Origin: Pantoea phytobeneficialis
GTDB lineage: Bacteria; Pseudomonadota; Gammaproteobacteria; Enterobacterales; Enterobacteriaceae
Assembly: GCF_009728735.1 (NCBI RefSeq)
Contig: NZ_CP024637.1
Coordinates: 155,910 to 219,909 of the forward strand
Direction: 5' to 3'
DNA length: 64,000 bases
Shown: positions 44,576 through 52,755 of the stretch, piece after piece
How positions within the stretch are numbered: the first letter of the stretch is position 1
Layout: the number at the start of each line of letters is the position of its first letter
The notes under the pieces: model-generated
Seen by the model: the letters and a program-made list of their open reading frames with translations, nothing else
What the model was told of the DNA's origin: nothing
The model's database searches: none
Made by a program: the position numbers and the translations under genes

Positions 44576-45343
44576 TTACTCAGCTGAAAAATACTTCTTA
44601 TTGAGTGCGTCCAGATCGCCATCGGCGCGAACTTTCGCCAGACCCTGATTAATCTTTTCGACCAGCGCGGTGTTTTTCTTATTCATGGCAATCCCGACCC
44701 CTTCGCCAAATTCCGGTGCATCTTTACCTGTCAGGCGAGGGCCAACCAGTTGGTAATCTTTACCGTCATCTTTTTTCAGGAAACTATAAATAATCTGCGC
44801 TTCGTAACTCATAAAAATATCCGCCCGACCGGCGGTTAAATCGAGGTAGGGTGCGCTGCCGCCGTCATAACGTTTGATAGTGCTGCCTGGATAATGTTTG
44901 GTGACGTAAGTATCCATCGGCGTGCCAGTCTGGACGGCGATGACTTTGCCTTTCAATGCTTCCGGGCTGGTGTCGGTGACGGCGCCTTTTTTCGCGACAA
45001 AGCGGAACACCGGATGATCGTAGATATCACTGAAGGCCATCACCCGGCGGCGAGCATCGGTAACGGTCAACTGCGAGATCAGCGCGTCATATTTGTTGTT
45101 CATCAGGCCGGGGATCATGCCGTCCCACGGGGCGCTGATGACATTGCAATCCAGCGCCGCCGCTTTGCAGATGGCGTGCATCAGGTCGACGTCATAACCC
45201 ACCAGTTTGCCGCTGGCATCGATCGATTCAAACGGCGGGAAGGTGGCATCGGTGGCGATGGTGATCTTGCCGGGCGCGGCATATAACGACCCGGCCAGGC
45301 CCGCAGCAGCGAGGGCCAGCATCATTTTTGCTATTTTCATCAT
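44576..45343 (-). CDS. Amino-acid ABC transporter substrate-binding protein (family 3)
   Basis: 255 residues from ATG 45343 (AGGA 5 nt upstream; Met 2 is an alternative start). A signal peptide ends AAAGLAGSLYAA. The mature part begins KITIATDATFPPFESIDASG and includes GYDVDLMHAICKAAALDCNV and EFGEGVGIAMNKKNTALVEK, as in HisJ/ArtJ/OccT-like proteins. It is periplasmic and first in the transporter part of the operon, 58 bp after the XRE-cupin gene. Confidence 0.92.
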   Translation of the reverse strand: MMKIAKMMLALAAAGLAGSLYAAPGKITIATDATFPPFESIDASGKLVGYDVDLMHAICKAAALDCNVISAPWDGMIPGLMNNKYDALISQLTVTDARRRVMAFSDIYDHPVFRFVAKKGAVTDTSPEALKGKVIAVQTGTPMDTYVTKHYPGSTIKRYDGGSAPYLDLTAGRADIFMSYEAQIIYSFLKKDDGKDYQLVGPRLTGKDAPEFGEGVGIAMNKKNTALVEKINQGLAKVRADGDLDALNKKYFSAE

Positions 45344-45401
45344 TATTCCTCTGGTGTGGTGGAAACGCGGATTAAAAAACAATGACAGACACAGGCACGC
45401 C

Positions 45402-46001
45402 TTAATTTCCCGACGGTGGTGGCACGATGACCCAAATGGCGGTACACATTTGGTCAGGGGAGATGTTGTGCCAGGTGTGGGGCAGTGACGGTTTAAAGGT
45501 GAGGGTGTCGCCTTTTGCCAGCAGGTAGCGCTGCTCCTCCACCACAATCTCCAGTTCACCGCTCAGCACATGTACCATATCGGCGGCAGCATTGAGGGTG
45601 TAAGGCTCCTCCCCGGAACCCCCTTGTGGATCGATCTCGGAGTACAGCACCATCATGTCGTCGTTGACGCCGCCGCTGATCAGATATTCCCGCATCTTTT
45701 CGCCCCCGAGGCTGATGGGCGTGCCTTTCCCGGCGGGCACGAAGCTGGTTGCGGGAGGATCGAACAGTTTGGCCGGGGTAATTCCGACCACTTCGCACAC
45801 TTTAAGCAGGGTGGCGATGGATGCCTGGGTGACGTTGCGTTCCAGGCGGCTGATGAAGGACTTACTGACCCCGACTTTTTCCGCCACTTCCTCAATGCGC
45901 ATTCCGCGTGCTTTACGCACCGCACGCAGGCGTATCCCGACATTGAAGTCTGCGCTATTATTTGCTTCCTGACCGTGATTATCCGCTTCGTCGTGTGACA
46001 T
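45402..46001 (-). CDS. XRE-cupin transcriptional regulator (PuuR-like)
   Basis: 199 residues. The HTH (LRAVRKARGMRIEEVAEKVG, VSKSFISRLERN) is N-terminal and a single cupin (EEPYTLNAAADMVHVLSGEL, SLPHTWHN) follows, the PuuR/YdcN layout. Such regulators often sense a small amine or amino acid in the cupin. It is upstream of and in the same direction as the transporter/ureohydrolase genes. The 300-bp region in front has two inverted repeats with AGGTAA/TTACCT arms that are probably its operators. Confidence 0.9.
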   Translation of the reverse strand: MSHDEADNHGQEANNSADFNVGIRLRAVRKARGMRIEEVAEKVGVSKSFISRLERNVTQASIATLLKVCEVVGITPAKLFDPPATSFVPAGKGTPISLGGEKMREYLISGGVNDDMMVLYSEIDPQGGSGEEPYTLNAAADMVHVLSGELEIVVEEQRYLLAKGDTLTFKPSLPHTWHNISPDQMCTAIWVIVPPPSGN

Positions 46002-46024
46002 ATTCTGAACCTGAGTTGCGTATT

Positions 46025-46040
46025 AGGTAACTTTTTACCT
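46025..46040. promoter_or_regulatory. Candidate operator 1 for the XRE-cupin regulator
   Basis: AGGTAA CTTT TTACCT, 24 bp upstream of the regulator's ATG. The AGGTAA half site is the same as in the palindrome at 46170-46186. Confidence 0.6.
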
Positions 46041-46169
46041 TAAGCAAGGCGCATGCCAGAGGCGGGTTATTCGATAAATTCTGTGGCGATTAATCAGTAG
46101 TCAATTGATCTGGCGAACTAATATTCTTTTTTCTGCTTTTCTCGCGCCGCGAACGTTTCACCGCAAAAA

Positions 46170-46186
46170 GTTACCTGACAGGTAAC
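46170..46186. promoter_or_regulatory. Candidate operator 2 for the XRE-cupin regulator
   Basis: GTTACCTG A CAGGTAAC, a perfect 17-bp palindrome preceded by AAAAA, in the 314-bp divergent region between the XRE-cupin and AraC genes. It may control either gene. The rest of this region is A+T-rich, with no further gene visible. Confidence 0.6.
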
Positions 46187-46315
46187 AAGATCATTTTTGT
46201 GCACCTTCTGCACTAAAAGATGGCACAGCCCCAGCCACCGGACTGTTAGGGTTTTGGCTGCTGACGCCCCCCTGATATAGTGTCATCCTCATCGGCACAC
46301 CTTTCAGGAGTCGTT

Positions 46316-47185
46316 ATGTCAGCCAGAAATATCAACGCCAGCAACCGCGACTGGGTTGATTTTCGCCGTGATGACGAAACCGGTGTCGAAAGTGTGAATG
46401 CGCATTTTTGCGGGCACGCTTACGATCCGCACGATCATGACGAGTTGCTGGTTGGCGTGACACAACAGGGGCTGCAACGCTTCAATTGCCACCGCGCGCT
46501 TCACACCAGCACGCCAGGCCGCTCGATCCTGATTGAGCCGGGTGCGGTGCATGATGGTCATGCGCCGGATACCGCAGGCTTCACCTATGTGATGCTTTAT
46601 CTACCCCAGACATGGGTGGCAGAGATGATGCAGCAACGTGGTCTTGGCAATATCGCCAACATCGAAGCCGCATTCCGCTCAACCCTTAATGATGATGCGC
46701 TCCTCGCCAGTGCCATTCAGCAGGCGTGGTATACCGTGCATCACGCGGAAGGGCGGTTGGCGCGCGACCAGGCACTGGATCATCTGCTGACGATGTTGTC
46801 CCGCCATCTTGATCCGCGCCCTGGTCAGCCGCGTTCGGCTGCGCTGGCGTCCATGCAGTTACTCCGCGACTATTTGCACGATTTTATGGCCGAGGATATC
46901 GGATTAGCGGACCTGTCACGCTTGTCAGGCATTGATCGATTCCGTCTGACACGCCAGTTCAAACAGGCTTTCGGGCAGTCTCCCCATGCGTATCTGGTGC
47001 GCCTGCGTCTGCGCAGCGCCCGTAATTTGTTGGCGCAGGGCATAGAGCCCGCCACGGTGGCGATGCAGGTAGGTTTTTCTGACCAGAGCCATCTTGGTCG
47101 CTGGTTCCAGCGAGCCTATCGCATGACACCTGCCTCTTATCAGCGTCAGTGCACAAACGTTCTAGATCGCCTGCCGCAAACTTGA
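46316..47185 (+). CDS. AraC family transcriptional regulator
   Basis: 289 residues from ATG 46316 (CAGGAG 5 nt upstream). The N-terminal half is an AraC-type sensing cupin (HAYDPHDHDELLVGVTQQGL, ILIEPGAVHDGHA). The C-terminal half has two HTH motifs (IGLADLSRLSGIDRFRLTRQ and ATVAMQVGFSDQSHLGRWFQ) ending RMTPASYQRQ. It is followed 39 bp later by the DUF2000 gene, which may be its target or partner. It is divergent from the XRE-cupin gene. Confidence 0.92.
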   Translation: MSARNINASNRDWVDFRRDDETGVESVNAHFCGHAYDPHDHDELLVGVTQQGLQRFNCHRALHTSTPGRSILIEPGAVHDGHAPDTAGFTYVMLYLPQTWVAEMMQQRGLGNIANIEAAFRSTLNDDALLASAIQQAWYTVHHAEGRLARDQALDHLLTMLSRHLDPRPGQPRSAALASMQLLRDYLHDFMAEDIGLADLSRLSGIDRFRLTRQFKQAFGQSPHAYLVRLRLRSARNLLAQGIEPATVAMQVGFSDQSHLGRWFQRAYRMTPASYQRQCTNVLDRLPQT

Positions 47186-47224
47186 CGATGATAGGGCTTT
47201 GACCCTAACGGAGAGTTGTTGCAG

Positions 47225-47632
47225 ATGTTTGATACTAAAATCGCCCTGATCGTGCGTGATGATTTGGCAACCTGGCAGCGGTTAAATGTGGTGGCGTTTC
47301 TGGCGACCGGCATTGCCTCTGCGGCACCCGAGATGATGGGTGAGCCGTATGTGGATGCGCACGGGCGACCCTACGGCAACATGGCCGGGCAGCCGATGCT
47401 GATATTTGCCGGGGACTTGCCGGGTTTACAGCGCGCCCATCGTCAGGGGCTGGAGCGTGAATTAACGATTATCCCCTATGTCCACGCCATGTTTTCCACC
47501 GGCCATGATGCGGCAAACCGCGAAGTGTTTTTGGCGCAGGACGCGGATAATCTGGACCTGGTGGGCATTGCCTTACGCGGGCCAAAGAAAGCCGTCGATA
47601 AAGCGATAAAGGGCTTATCGTTGCATAAATAA
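47225..47632 (+). CDS. DUF2000 family protein
   Basis: 135 residues. The fold-defining blocks of DUF2000 are visible: KIALIVRDDLATWQRLNVVA FLATG at the N-terminus, a hydrophobic AGQPMLIFAGD core and the C-terminal DNLDLVGIALRGPKKAVDKA. The family relates to peptidyl-tRNA hydrolase II-like folds, and its function is not settled. The start is ATG 47225 (GGAG 11 nt upstream), with TTG 47216 possible. It lies downstream of the AraC gene, perhaps in one transcript. Confidence 0.85.
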   Translation: MFDTKIALIVRDDLATWQRLNVVAFLATGIASAAPEMMGEPYVDAHGRPYGNMAGQPMLIFAGDLPGLQRAHRQGLERELTIIPYVHAMFSTGHDAANREVFLAQDADNLDLVGIALRGPKKAVDKAIKGLSLHK

Positions 47633-47664
47633 TTGGGCCACACGATTTACTTAACAGGAAAATA

Positions 47665-47694
47665 ACCCATACGCCTTTGAGCTATGGGTCTTAT
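47665..47694 (+). terminator. Weak terminator after the DUF2000 gene
   Basis: ACCCATA / TATGGGT with an 11-nt loop, followed by CTTATT. The T-run is imperfect. Confidence 0.45.
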
Positions 47695-47731
47695 TGCTTG
47701 TTATTAAAGGTCATATCTTGTCGATGTTAAG

Positions 47732-49087
47732 CTATCGACCGATGGCCGCCATCTGCTCAGCCGCCTGCAACAACAGATCCTCGCGACCGCGTAATGCCAG
47801 CAACTCCATACCAATCGGCAATCCCTGGGCGGTGAAACCGACCGGGATGCTGATGGCAGGCGCACCGGTGACCGCCGCGACCAGTGCGTTGCTGCCCGGC
47901 TGTAATTCGCCATGTCTGACCGGCGGATGCTTCACTACCGGGTAAGCCAACAGATTGATTTTACGCTGGTTAAATAGCTGAACAAGGGTTTGATATAAGG
48001 TGCGCTGGCGCAGTTGCTGGATGGCGTAGCTGTCACTGGCTTTACCGGGATGGTTAGCGCGTGCGGTGAACACCGCTTCCAGTTGTGGATGATGACGGCC
48101 AGATGCCACCACCTCGGCCAGCGTGCGGCTCTCGGCCTGCGGTTTGTCGGCCAGCCACTCCGCCAGTGCTTCGGCAAATTCCCACGGGATGATGCTGGCT
48201 TCAGCAGCCAGGGTTTCAAGCTGTGGAAAGGCGATCGTCTGCTGATTACCCGTTTCCCCAACCAACGCCGTCACGGCAGTGTACACCGCCTGATTAATCG
48301 CTGCTTCCTCCGGGGCAAAACCCTCCTGCCACACACCGATGCGCAATGGCTCCTCAGGAGGCGGGAGCGTCTGTCCACTGAGGATCTCACTGACAAGGCG
48401 CAAGTCGGCAGGATGGCGCACCAACGCGCCAGGGATATCCTGGCTGGGCGACAGCGGCACAATACCGTCAATGCTGATCGCACCGTGGGTCATGCGCAGA
48501 CCATAAAGATGATTGAAAGCTGCGGGAATGCGCACGGAACCCGCGGTGTCGGTGCCAATCGCCAGGGGAACATAACCTGCCGCCACGGCCACCGCGGAAC
48601 CGCTACTGGAGCCTCCCGGTGAATGTCCCGCCAGCCAGGCGTTATCGGTAAAACCACTGAGTGATGATGCGCCGGTAATGCCCGCCGCCAACTCGTGCAT
48701 CGCCGTTTTGCCGAGTAGAACCGCGCCCTCTGCGCGCAGCGCCGTGACTAACGGCGCATCCTGTTCAGCTATAACGTGGCGCAGCAGCACCGACCCGGCG
48801 CTGGTGGGCCAACCCTGCACCGCAATGTTGTCCTTGATGAGCAGCGGAATGCCTTCCAGTCTGCGTGGGGCTTCCCCGCGACGACGGCGTGCGTCACTTT
48901 CAGTCGCCGCTGCCAGCGCCTGGTCGGCAAACAGCCAGGTGATCGCGTTGTAGCGCGGGCCATTTTGGTCGGCTTCGGCAATGCGCCGCAACGCGAATTC
49001 CGTAAGCTCACGGGCCGTCGTGGCCCCCTGTTGTAATGCATCGGTCATGTCGCTTAGCGACGCACGAAGATACTCAGCGTATTGCAT
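47732..49087 (-). CDS. Amidase (amidase-signature family)
   Basis: 451 residues. The Ser-Ser-Lys triad is in place: Lys85 in LLIKDNIAV, the cis-Ser in HSPGGSSSGSA (about 160) and the nucleophile Ser184 in GTDTAGSVRIP. It hydrolyses amides to acids and ammonia. The final 14 bp upstream overlap the MBL hydrolase gene, so these form a two-gene operon under the LysR at 49996. The substrate is unknown; the pairing with a metallo-hydrolase suggests a two-step breakdown of an amide/lactone-type compound. Confidence 0.9.
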   Translation of the reverse strand: MQYAEYLRASLSDMTDALQQGATTARELTEFALRRIAEADQNGPRYNAITWLFADQALAAATESDARRRRGEAPRRLEGIPLLIKDNIAVQGWPTSAGSVLLRHVIAEQDAPLVTALRAEGAVLLGKTAMHELAAGITGASSLSGFTDNAWLAGHSPGGSSSGSAVAVAAGYVPLAIGTDTAGSVRIPAAFNHLYGLRMTHGAISIDGIVPLSPSQDIPGALVRHPADLRLVSEILSGQTLPPPEEPLRIGVWQEGFAPEEAAINQAVYTAVTALVGETGNQQTIAFPQLETLAAEASIIPWEFAEALAEWLADKPQAESRTLAEVVASGRHHPQLEAVFTARANHPGKASDSYAIQQLRQRTLYQTLVQLFNQRKINLLAYPVVKHPPVRHGELQPGSNALVAAVTGAPAISIPVGFTAQGLPIGMELLALRGREDLLLQAAEQMAAIGR

Positions 49088-49925
49088 CCGGTTCAGCCTC
49101 CAGCGGCATCCAGTGGGGCAGCTCAGGGGCAGCAGAAATCACCCTGCCGCATGAGCTGGCGGAAAAATGCGAACTGAACCAGATTGCCTGATGTTGCAGG
49201 CACCAGTCTATCGCCAGTTGCCTTGAACGCACGGCGAGCGCTTTATTCTCGCAAAACACCGAGTTCCACCGGGGAAACTGGAATTGCAGAGGATGGTGCA
49301 TCACATCCCCGGAAAAAAATGCCTGTTGGCCGCGGCTGGAGAGCAGCAGCGAAGCATGATCAATGCTGTGTCCGGGGGTTGGCAGATATCGCAGCACGCC
49401 AGCAAATAACGGCGAACCATCCACCGCCACTGTCTCAAGCTGGCCGCTGTTGATCAGCGGTAAAATGCTGTCGAGATACAACGCCTGCATGGCGGGATTT
49501 TTTTCACATCGCGCCAGTTCAGCAGCGGAGCAGATATAACGCGCGTTGGGAAACATCGGCTGCCAGCGGCCATCCCGCCAATGGGTATTCCAGCCGACAT
49601 GGTCGGTATGAATATGCGTCATCAGCACCAGGGTCACGGCATGCGGATCAACCCCCGCCCGTACCAGACGTTGGGCATAGTCGGTTTGCAGCTGATGAAA
49701 CAGCGGCTTATGGTCGCGATCGCGCTGATTACCGGTCGCGGTATCAATAATGATGATGTCCTTGCCGGTCCTCACCACCCAACTGTGGATCGACAACGTC
49801 GCCAACTGCGGAGCCAGGCCAACGGGCATCTGCGCAAGATGATCCGGGTACAGCGCGGCGAACGGCAGCGTAGCGGTTTGTTCAGTGACTTTTTCTATCA
49901 GGCAATCGCCCACTTGAATCTTCAT
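49074..49925 (-). CDS. MBL-fold metallo-hydrolase
   Basis: 283 residues of the metallo-beta-lactamase fold. The zinc motif HIHTDHVGW (104-112) is present, followed by FFSGDVMHH (Asp bridging ligand). The end of the protein has WFSSHFSASSCGRV. The layout resembles the lactonase/AiiA and YtnP-type enzymes (MTHIHTDH, ICSAAELA). It could open a lactone or similar bond ahead of the amidase. No signal peptide is present. It is divergent from the LysR gene by 70 bp, where an operator should lie. Confidence 0.88.
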   Translation of the reverse strand: MKIQVGDCLIEKVTEQTATLPFAALYPDHLAQMPVGLAPQLATLSIHSWVVRTGKDIIIIDTATGNQRDRDHKPLFHQLQTDYAQRLVRAGVDPHAVTLVLMTHIHTDHVGWNTHWRDGRWQPMFPNARYICSAAELARCEKNPAMQALYLDSILPLINSGQLETVAVDGSPLFAGVLRYLPTPGHSIDHASLLLSSRGQQAFFSGDVMHHPLQFQFPRWNSVFCENKALAVRSRQLAIDWCLQHQAIWFSSHFSASSCGRVISAAPELPHWMPLEAEPDAIR

Positions 49926-49995
49926 TTATGCCTCCCGGCTAACCTGTATTGCCACTATACTCAGGTGAATATCATTATTTAAATCGATTAGAATC

Positions 49996-50925
49996 ATGGA
50001 AATCATCAACGAAAATGATTTAAGTCGCGTCGATCTTAACCTGTTGGTGGTGCTGCTGGTGATGTATGAAGCGCGCAGCGTGACAGGGGCGGCGCAGCGT
50101 TTATATCTAGGACAGCCCGCGCTGAGTGCGGCATTGAAAAGGTTGCGTGCGATGTTTGGCGATCCGTTGTTTGTCCGTTCCTCACAGGGGATGATACCGA
50201 CCCCGCGCGCCGAACAACTGGTACAACAATTTGCGCCCTTGTTGCAGGGGATGCATCGTGCGATTTTCAGCAAGCCCGCCTTCAACCCGCGTCAGGATCG
50301 CTACAGTTTTCGTCTGGCTATGAGCGACTGGATTGAGCAGTGGTTGATGCCGGATTTACTGGCTGAATTGTTGGTGGATGCGCCGCAGGTGGATATCACC
50401 GTTCTGACAGCCGATCCCTGGCAGGTCACGCCCTTAATGGAGAAGCAACAGGCCGATGTGGCGGTGACGGTCGGCAACCCGGTCAGTCGCGATCTGACGC
50501 GCGCAGAGATTGCCAGCGCCGGATTCAGCACCCTTTGGGATAGCCAGCAAATTGCCCTGACTGCTGCGCTGACGCTGGCAGAGTTTGTCCGGTACGAGCA
50601 TGTGCTGGTGTCATATCGCGGCGCAAATGAAAGCGCGCTGGATGAACAGCTCCAGCAGCAGGGTGTTGCCCGCCGCGTGCGTTACGTCACGCCGCATTTT
50701 TCCGCATTGCCGCTGATGCTGAAGCGTTTACCGTTGTTTGCTACCGTGCCGCAGGGGCTGGTGAGCAACTGGTGCGAGCGTTTTGGCCTGCGTGCGGCCC
50801 CGGTACCGGTTGCAATGCCCGATTATCAATTGTCCCTGTTGTGGCATAACGCGCGCCACGACGATGACGCGAATCGCTGGATACGGGACAAGCTGCACCA
50901 GCTATTGCTGCGCAAACGGTTATAG
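49996..50925 (+). CDS. LysR family transcriptional regulator (NodD/NahR-like)
   Basis: 309 residues. The HTH is LNLLVVLLVMYEARSVTGAA ... GQPALSAALKRLRAMFGDPL, of the NodD/NahR/LeuO type (FVRSSQGMIPTPRAEQL). It is divergent from the MBL-hydrolase/amidase genes, the presumed target. It converges on the SDR gene with only 5 bp between stops. Confidence 0.9.
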   Translation: MEIINENDLSRVDLNLLVVLLVMYEARSVTGAAQRLYLGQPALSAALKRLRAMFGDPLFVRSSQGMIPTPRAEQLVQQFAPLLQGMHRAIFSKPAFNPRQDRYSFRLAMSDWIEQWLMPDLLAELLVDAPQVDITVLTADPWQVTPLMEKQQADVAVTVGNPVSRDLTRAEIASAGFSTLWDSQQIALTAALTLAEFVRYEHVLVSYRGANESALDEQLQQQGVARRVRYVTPHFSALPLMLKRLPLFATVPQGLVSNWCERFGLRAAPVPVAMPDYQLSLLWHNARHDDDANRWIRDKLHQLLLRKRL

Positions 50926-50930
50926 CGTGG

Positions 50931-51632
50931 TTACCACGGCACCACGCGACCCAGATAGTCGAGATAATGCAACCCGGTGCGACCTTGCCAGGCTTCCATC
51001 GTGTTCAGCAGGTTAGGGATACTTTCGTCAATACTCAGCCGGGCTTCCGGGCCGCCCATATCGGTACGTACCCAGCCGGGAGCCATCAGCAATAAGGTGC
51101 GTCCATCTTCCTGATGACGTGCGGCAAAACTGCGCATCAGCATATTCAGGGCGGCTTTGCTGCCGCGATACACTTCATAGTTGCCATTGGTGTTATTGGT
51201 CAGGCTGCCCTGGCCGGATGACATCACCGCGATGGTACCGGAGGGGATGACATTATCTTTAAAGGCTTCGATCACCCGTAACGGGCTGAGCGCATTGGTC
51301 ACCATCACGCGAATAAATTCGTCGGTGCTGACATCAGCAATGGTTTCGCCATCGTTGTTTTTCACCCCGGCGTTAACAAACAGCATGTCGAACTCACACC
51401 CCAGCAGACGTTGATGCAGTGCCGACACCTGTTCCGGTACGGTGATATCGACGCGTTGCACACGTAACGTTGTCGGATAGCGCGTGGCCAACGCCTCCAG
51501 CCGCGCCGTTGAATGTTGACGTCCGGTTGCCACCACCTGATAGCCGCGCTGCAACATGGTTTCGGCAAGGGCATAACCCAGCCCGCGCGATGCGCCAATC
51601 AGCAATACGCTTGGGGTTGATGATGTGGTCAT
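50931..51632 (-). CDS. SDR family oxidoreductase
   Basis: 233 residues. The cofactor motif GASRGLGYAL (13-22) is at the N-terminus, the catalytic Tyr-x3-Lys is in YEVYRGSKAALN, and the NAG block appears as VNAGV. This is a classical short-chain dehydrogenase, NAD(P)-dependent, substrate unknown. It is divergent from the LysR gene at 51767, which probably regulates it. Confidence 0.92.
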   Translation of the reverse strand: MTTSSTPSVLLIGASRGLGYALAETMLQRGYQVVATGRQHSTARLEALATRYPTTLRVQRVDITVPEQVSALHQRLLGCEFDMLFVNAGVKNNDGETIADVSTDEFIRVMVTNALSPLRVIEAFKDNVIPSGTIAVMSSGQGSLTNNTNGNYEVYRGSKAALNMLMRSFAARHQEDGRTLLLMAPGWVRTDMGGPEARLSIDESIPNLLNTMEAWQGRTGLHYLDYLGRVVPW

Positions 51633-51766
51633 AGAAATCTCCTGTGATGAGGTTTGCGTCAGTCAGTGTAGCGCTGAGGCATAGCAGGCGGAACACGCAG
51701 GTTGTGCATTAATTACCTGCATCAAACGCCTTGTTTCATGACCGGCAATCAGCGAGGATGGGGGGC

Positions 51767-52681
51767 ATGAATGAACCCGATCTGAATCTCCTGCTCGCGC
51801 TCGATGCGCTGCTGGCGGAAGGCAGCGTTATCGGCGCTGCCCGCCGTCTTGGCTTAAGTGAATCTGCCATGAGTCGCACGCTGGGCCGTCTGCGTATCAC
51901 CACCGGTGATGCGCTACTGGTACGCGCCGGGCGTAAGATGGTTTTGACCCCTTACGCAGAGGCGATCCGGCAGCGTACGCAGCAGAGCCTGGCTGAGGCG
52001 CGAGCCTTGCTGCAACCGGCGGAAACCGTGCTGGATCTCGCCAGGCTGGAGCGACAGTTTGTGTTGCGCACCAACGAAGGGTTTGTCGAAGCGTTTGGTG
52101 GCATCCTGATTGGGGCGGTCGCGCAGCTTGCGCCTGGGGTTCGGCTGGATTTCGTCGCCAAACCGGAGAAAAGTTCCCGCGATCTGCGCGAAGGCCGCAT
52201 TGATCTGGACATTGGCGTGCTGGGGAATATGGGGCCGGAAATTCGTATGCAGGCGCTGTTTCGCGACCGTTTTATCGGCGTGGTACGGCAAGGACATCCG
52301 CTGACCCAGCAGGTGACACTAAGCCAACTGGCCGCCTTCGGACATATTGTTGCCTCACGACGCGGCGAACTGGGCGGGCCGGTACATGACGCGTTGGTGG
52401 CAGCGGGTTACACGCGCCAGATTGCCGCCGTTGTGCCCGCGTTTTCCTCGGCAGTGGCCATCGCCCAACACTCAGATTTGGTGGCGCTGGTGCCGCGTTC
52501 GTTGTTTCTCCATCATCCGTTGATTAAAAACAATCCGATGCTGGCAAGTTTTGCATTGCCGTTCAGTACCCCGGAAATGACGGTGGCGCAGTTTTGGCAT
52601 CCACGGCTGGACAATGACGCGGCTCACCGCTGGTTAAGAGGGCGCGTACATGACCTGATCTCAGCCTGTGGCAACACGTAG
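51767..52681 (+). CDS. LysR family transcriptional regulator
   Basis: 304 residues from ATG 51767. The HTH is DLNLLLALDALLAEGSVIGA ... SESAMSRTLGRLRITTGDAL, of the NodD/LinR type. The effector domain has LDIGVLGNMGPEIRMQALF and ends in WLRGRVHDLISACGNT. It is divergent from the SDR gene. The final TAG is bases 2-4 of a REP, so the C-terminal end touches the repeat. Confidence 0.9.
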   Translation: MNEPDLNLLLALDALLAEGSVIGAARRLGLSESAMSRTLGRLRITTGDALLVRAGRKMVLTPYAEAIRQRTQQSLAEARALLQPAETVLDLARLERQFVLRTNEGFVEAFGGILIGAVAQLAPGVRLDFVAKPEKSSRDLREGRIDLDIGVLGNMGPEIRMQALFRDRFIGVVRQGHPLTQQVTLSQLAAFGHIVASRRGELGGPVHDALVAAGYTRQIAAVVPAFSSAVAIAQHSDLVALVPRSLFLHHPLIKNNPMLASFALPFSTPEMTVAQFWHPRLDNDAAHRWLRGRVHDLISACGNT

Positions 52682-52749
52682 CGGCGCGATTTATCGCGCT
52701 ATCCTGTGCGCGGCGCAAGAAAAATACGCGCGATAAATCGCACCGCCAC
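52678..52749. repeat. REP pair (BIME) overlapping a LysR stop codon
   Basis: GTAGCGGCGCGATTTATCGC from 52678 and GCGCGATAAATCGCACCGCC ending near 52749. The stop TAG at 52679-52681 lies inside the first arm. Confidence 0.92.
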
Positions 52750-52755
52750 GAGAAT

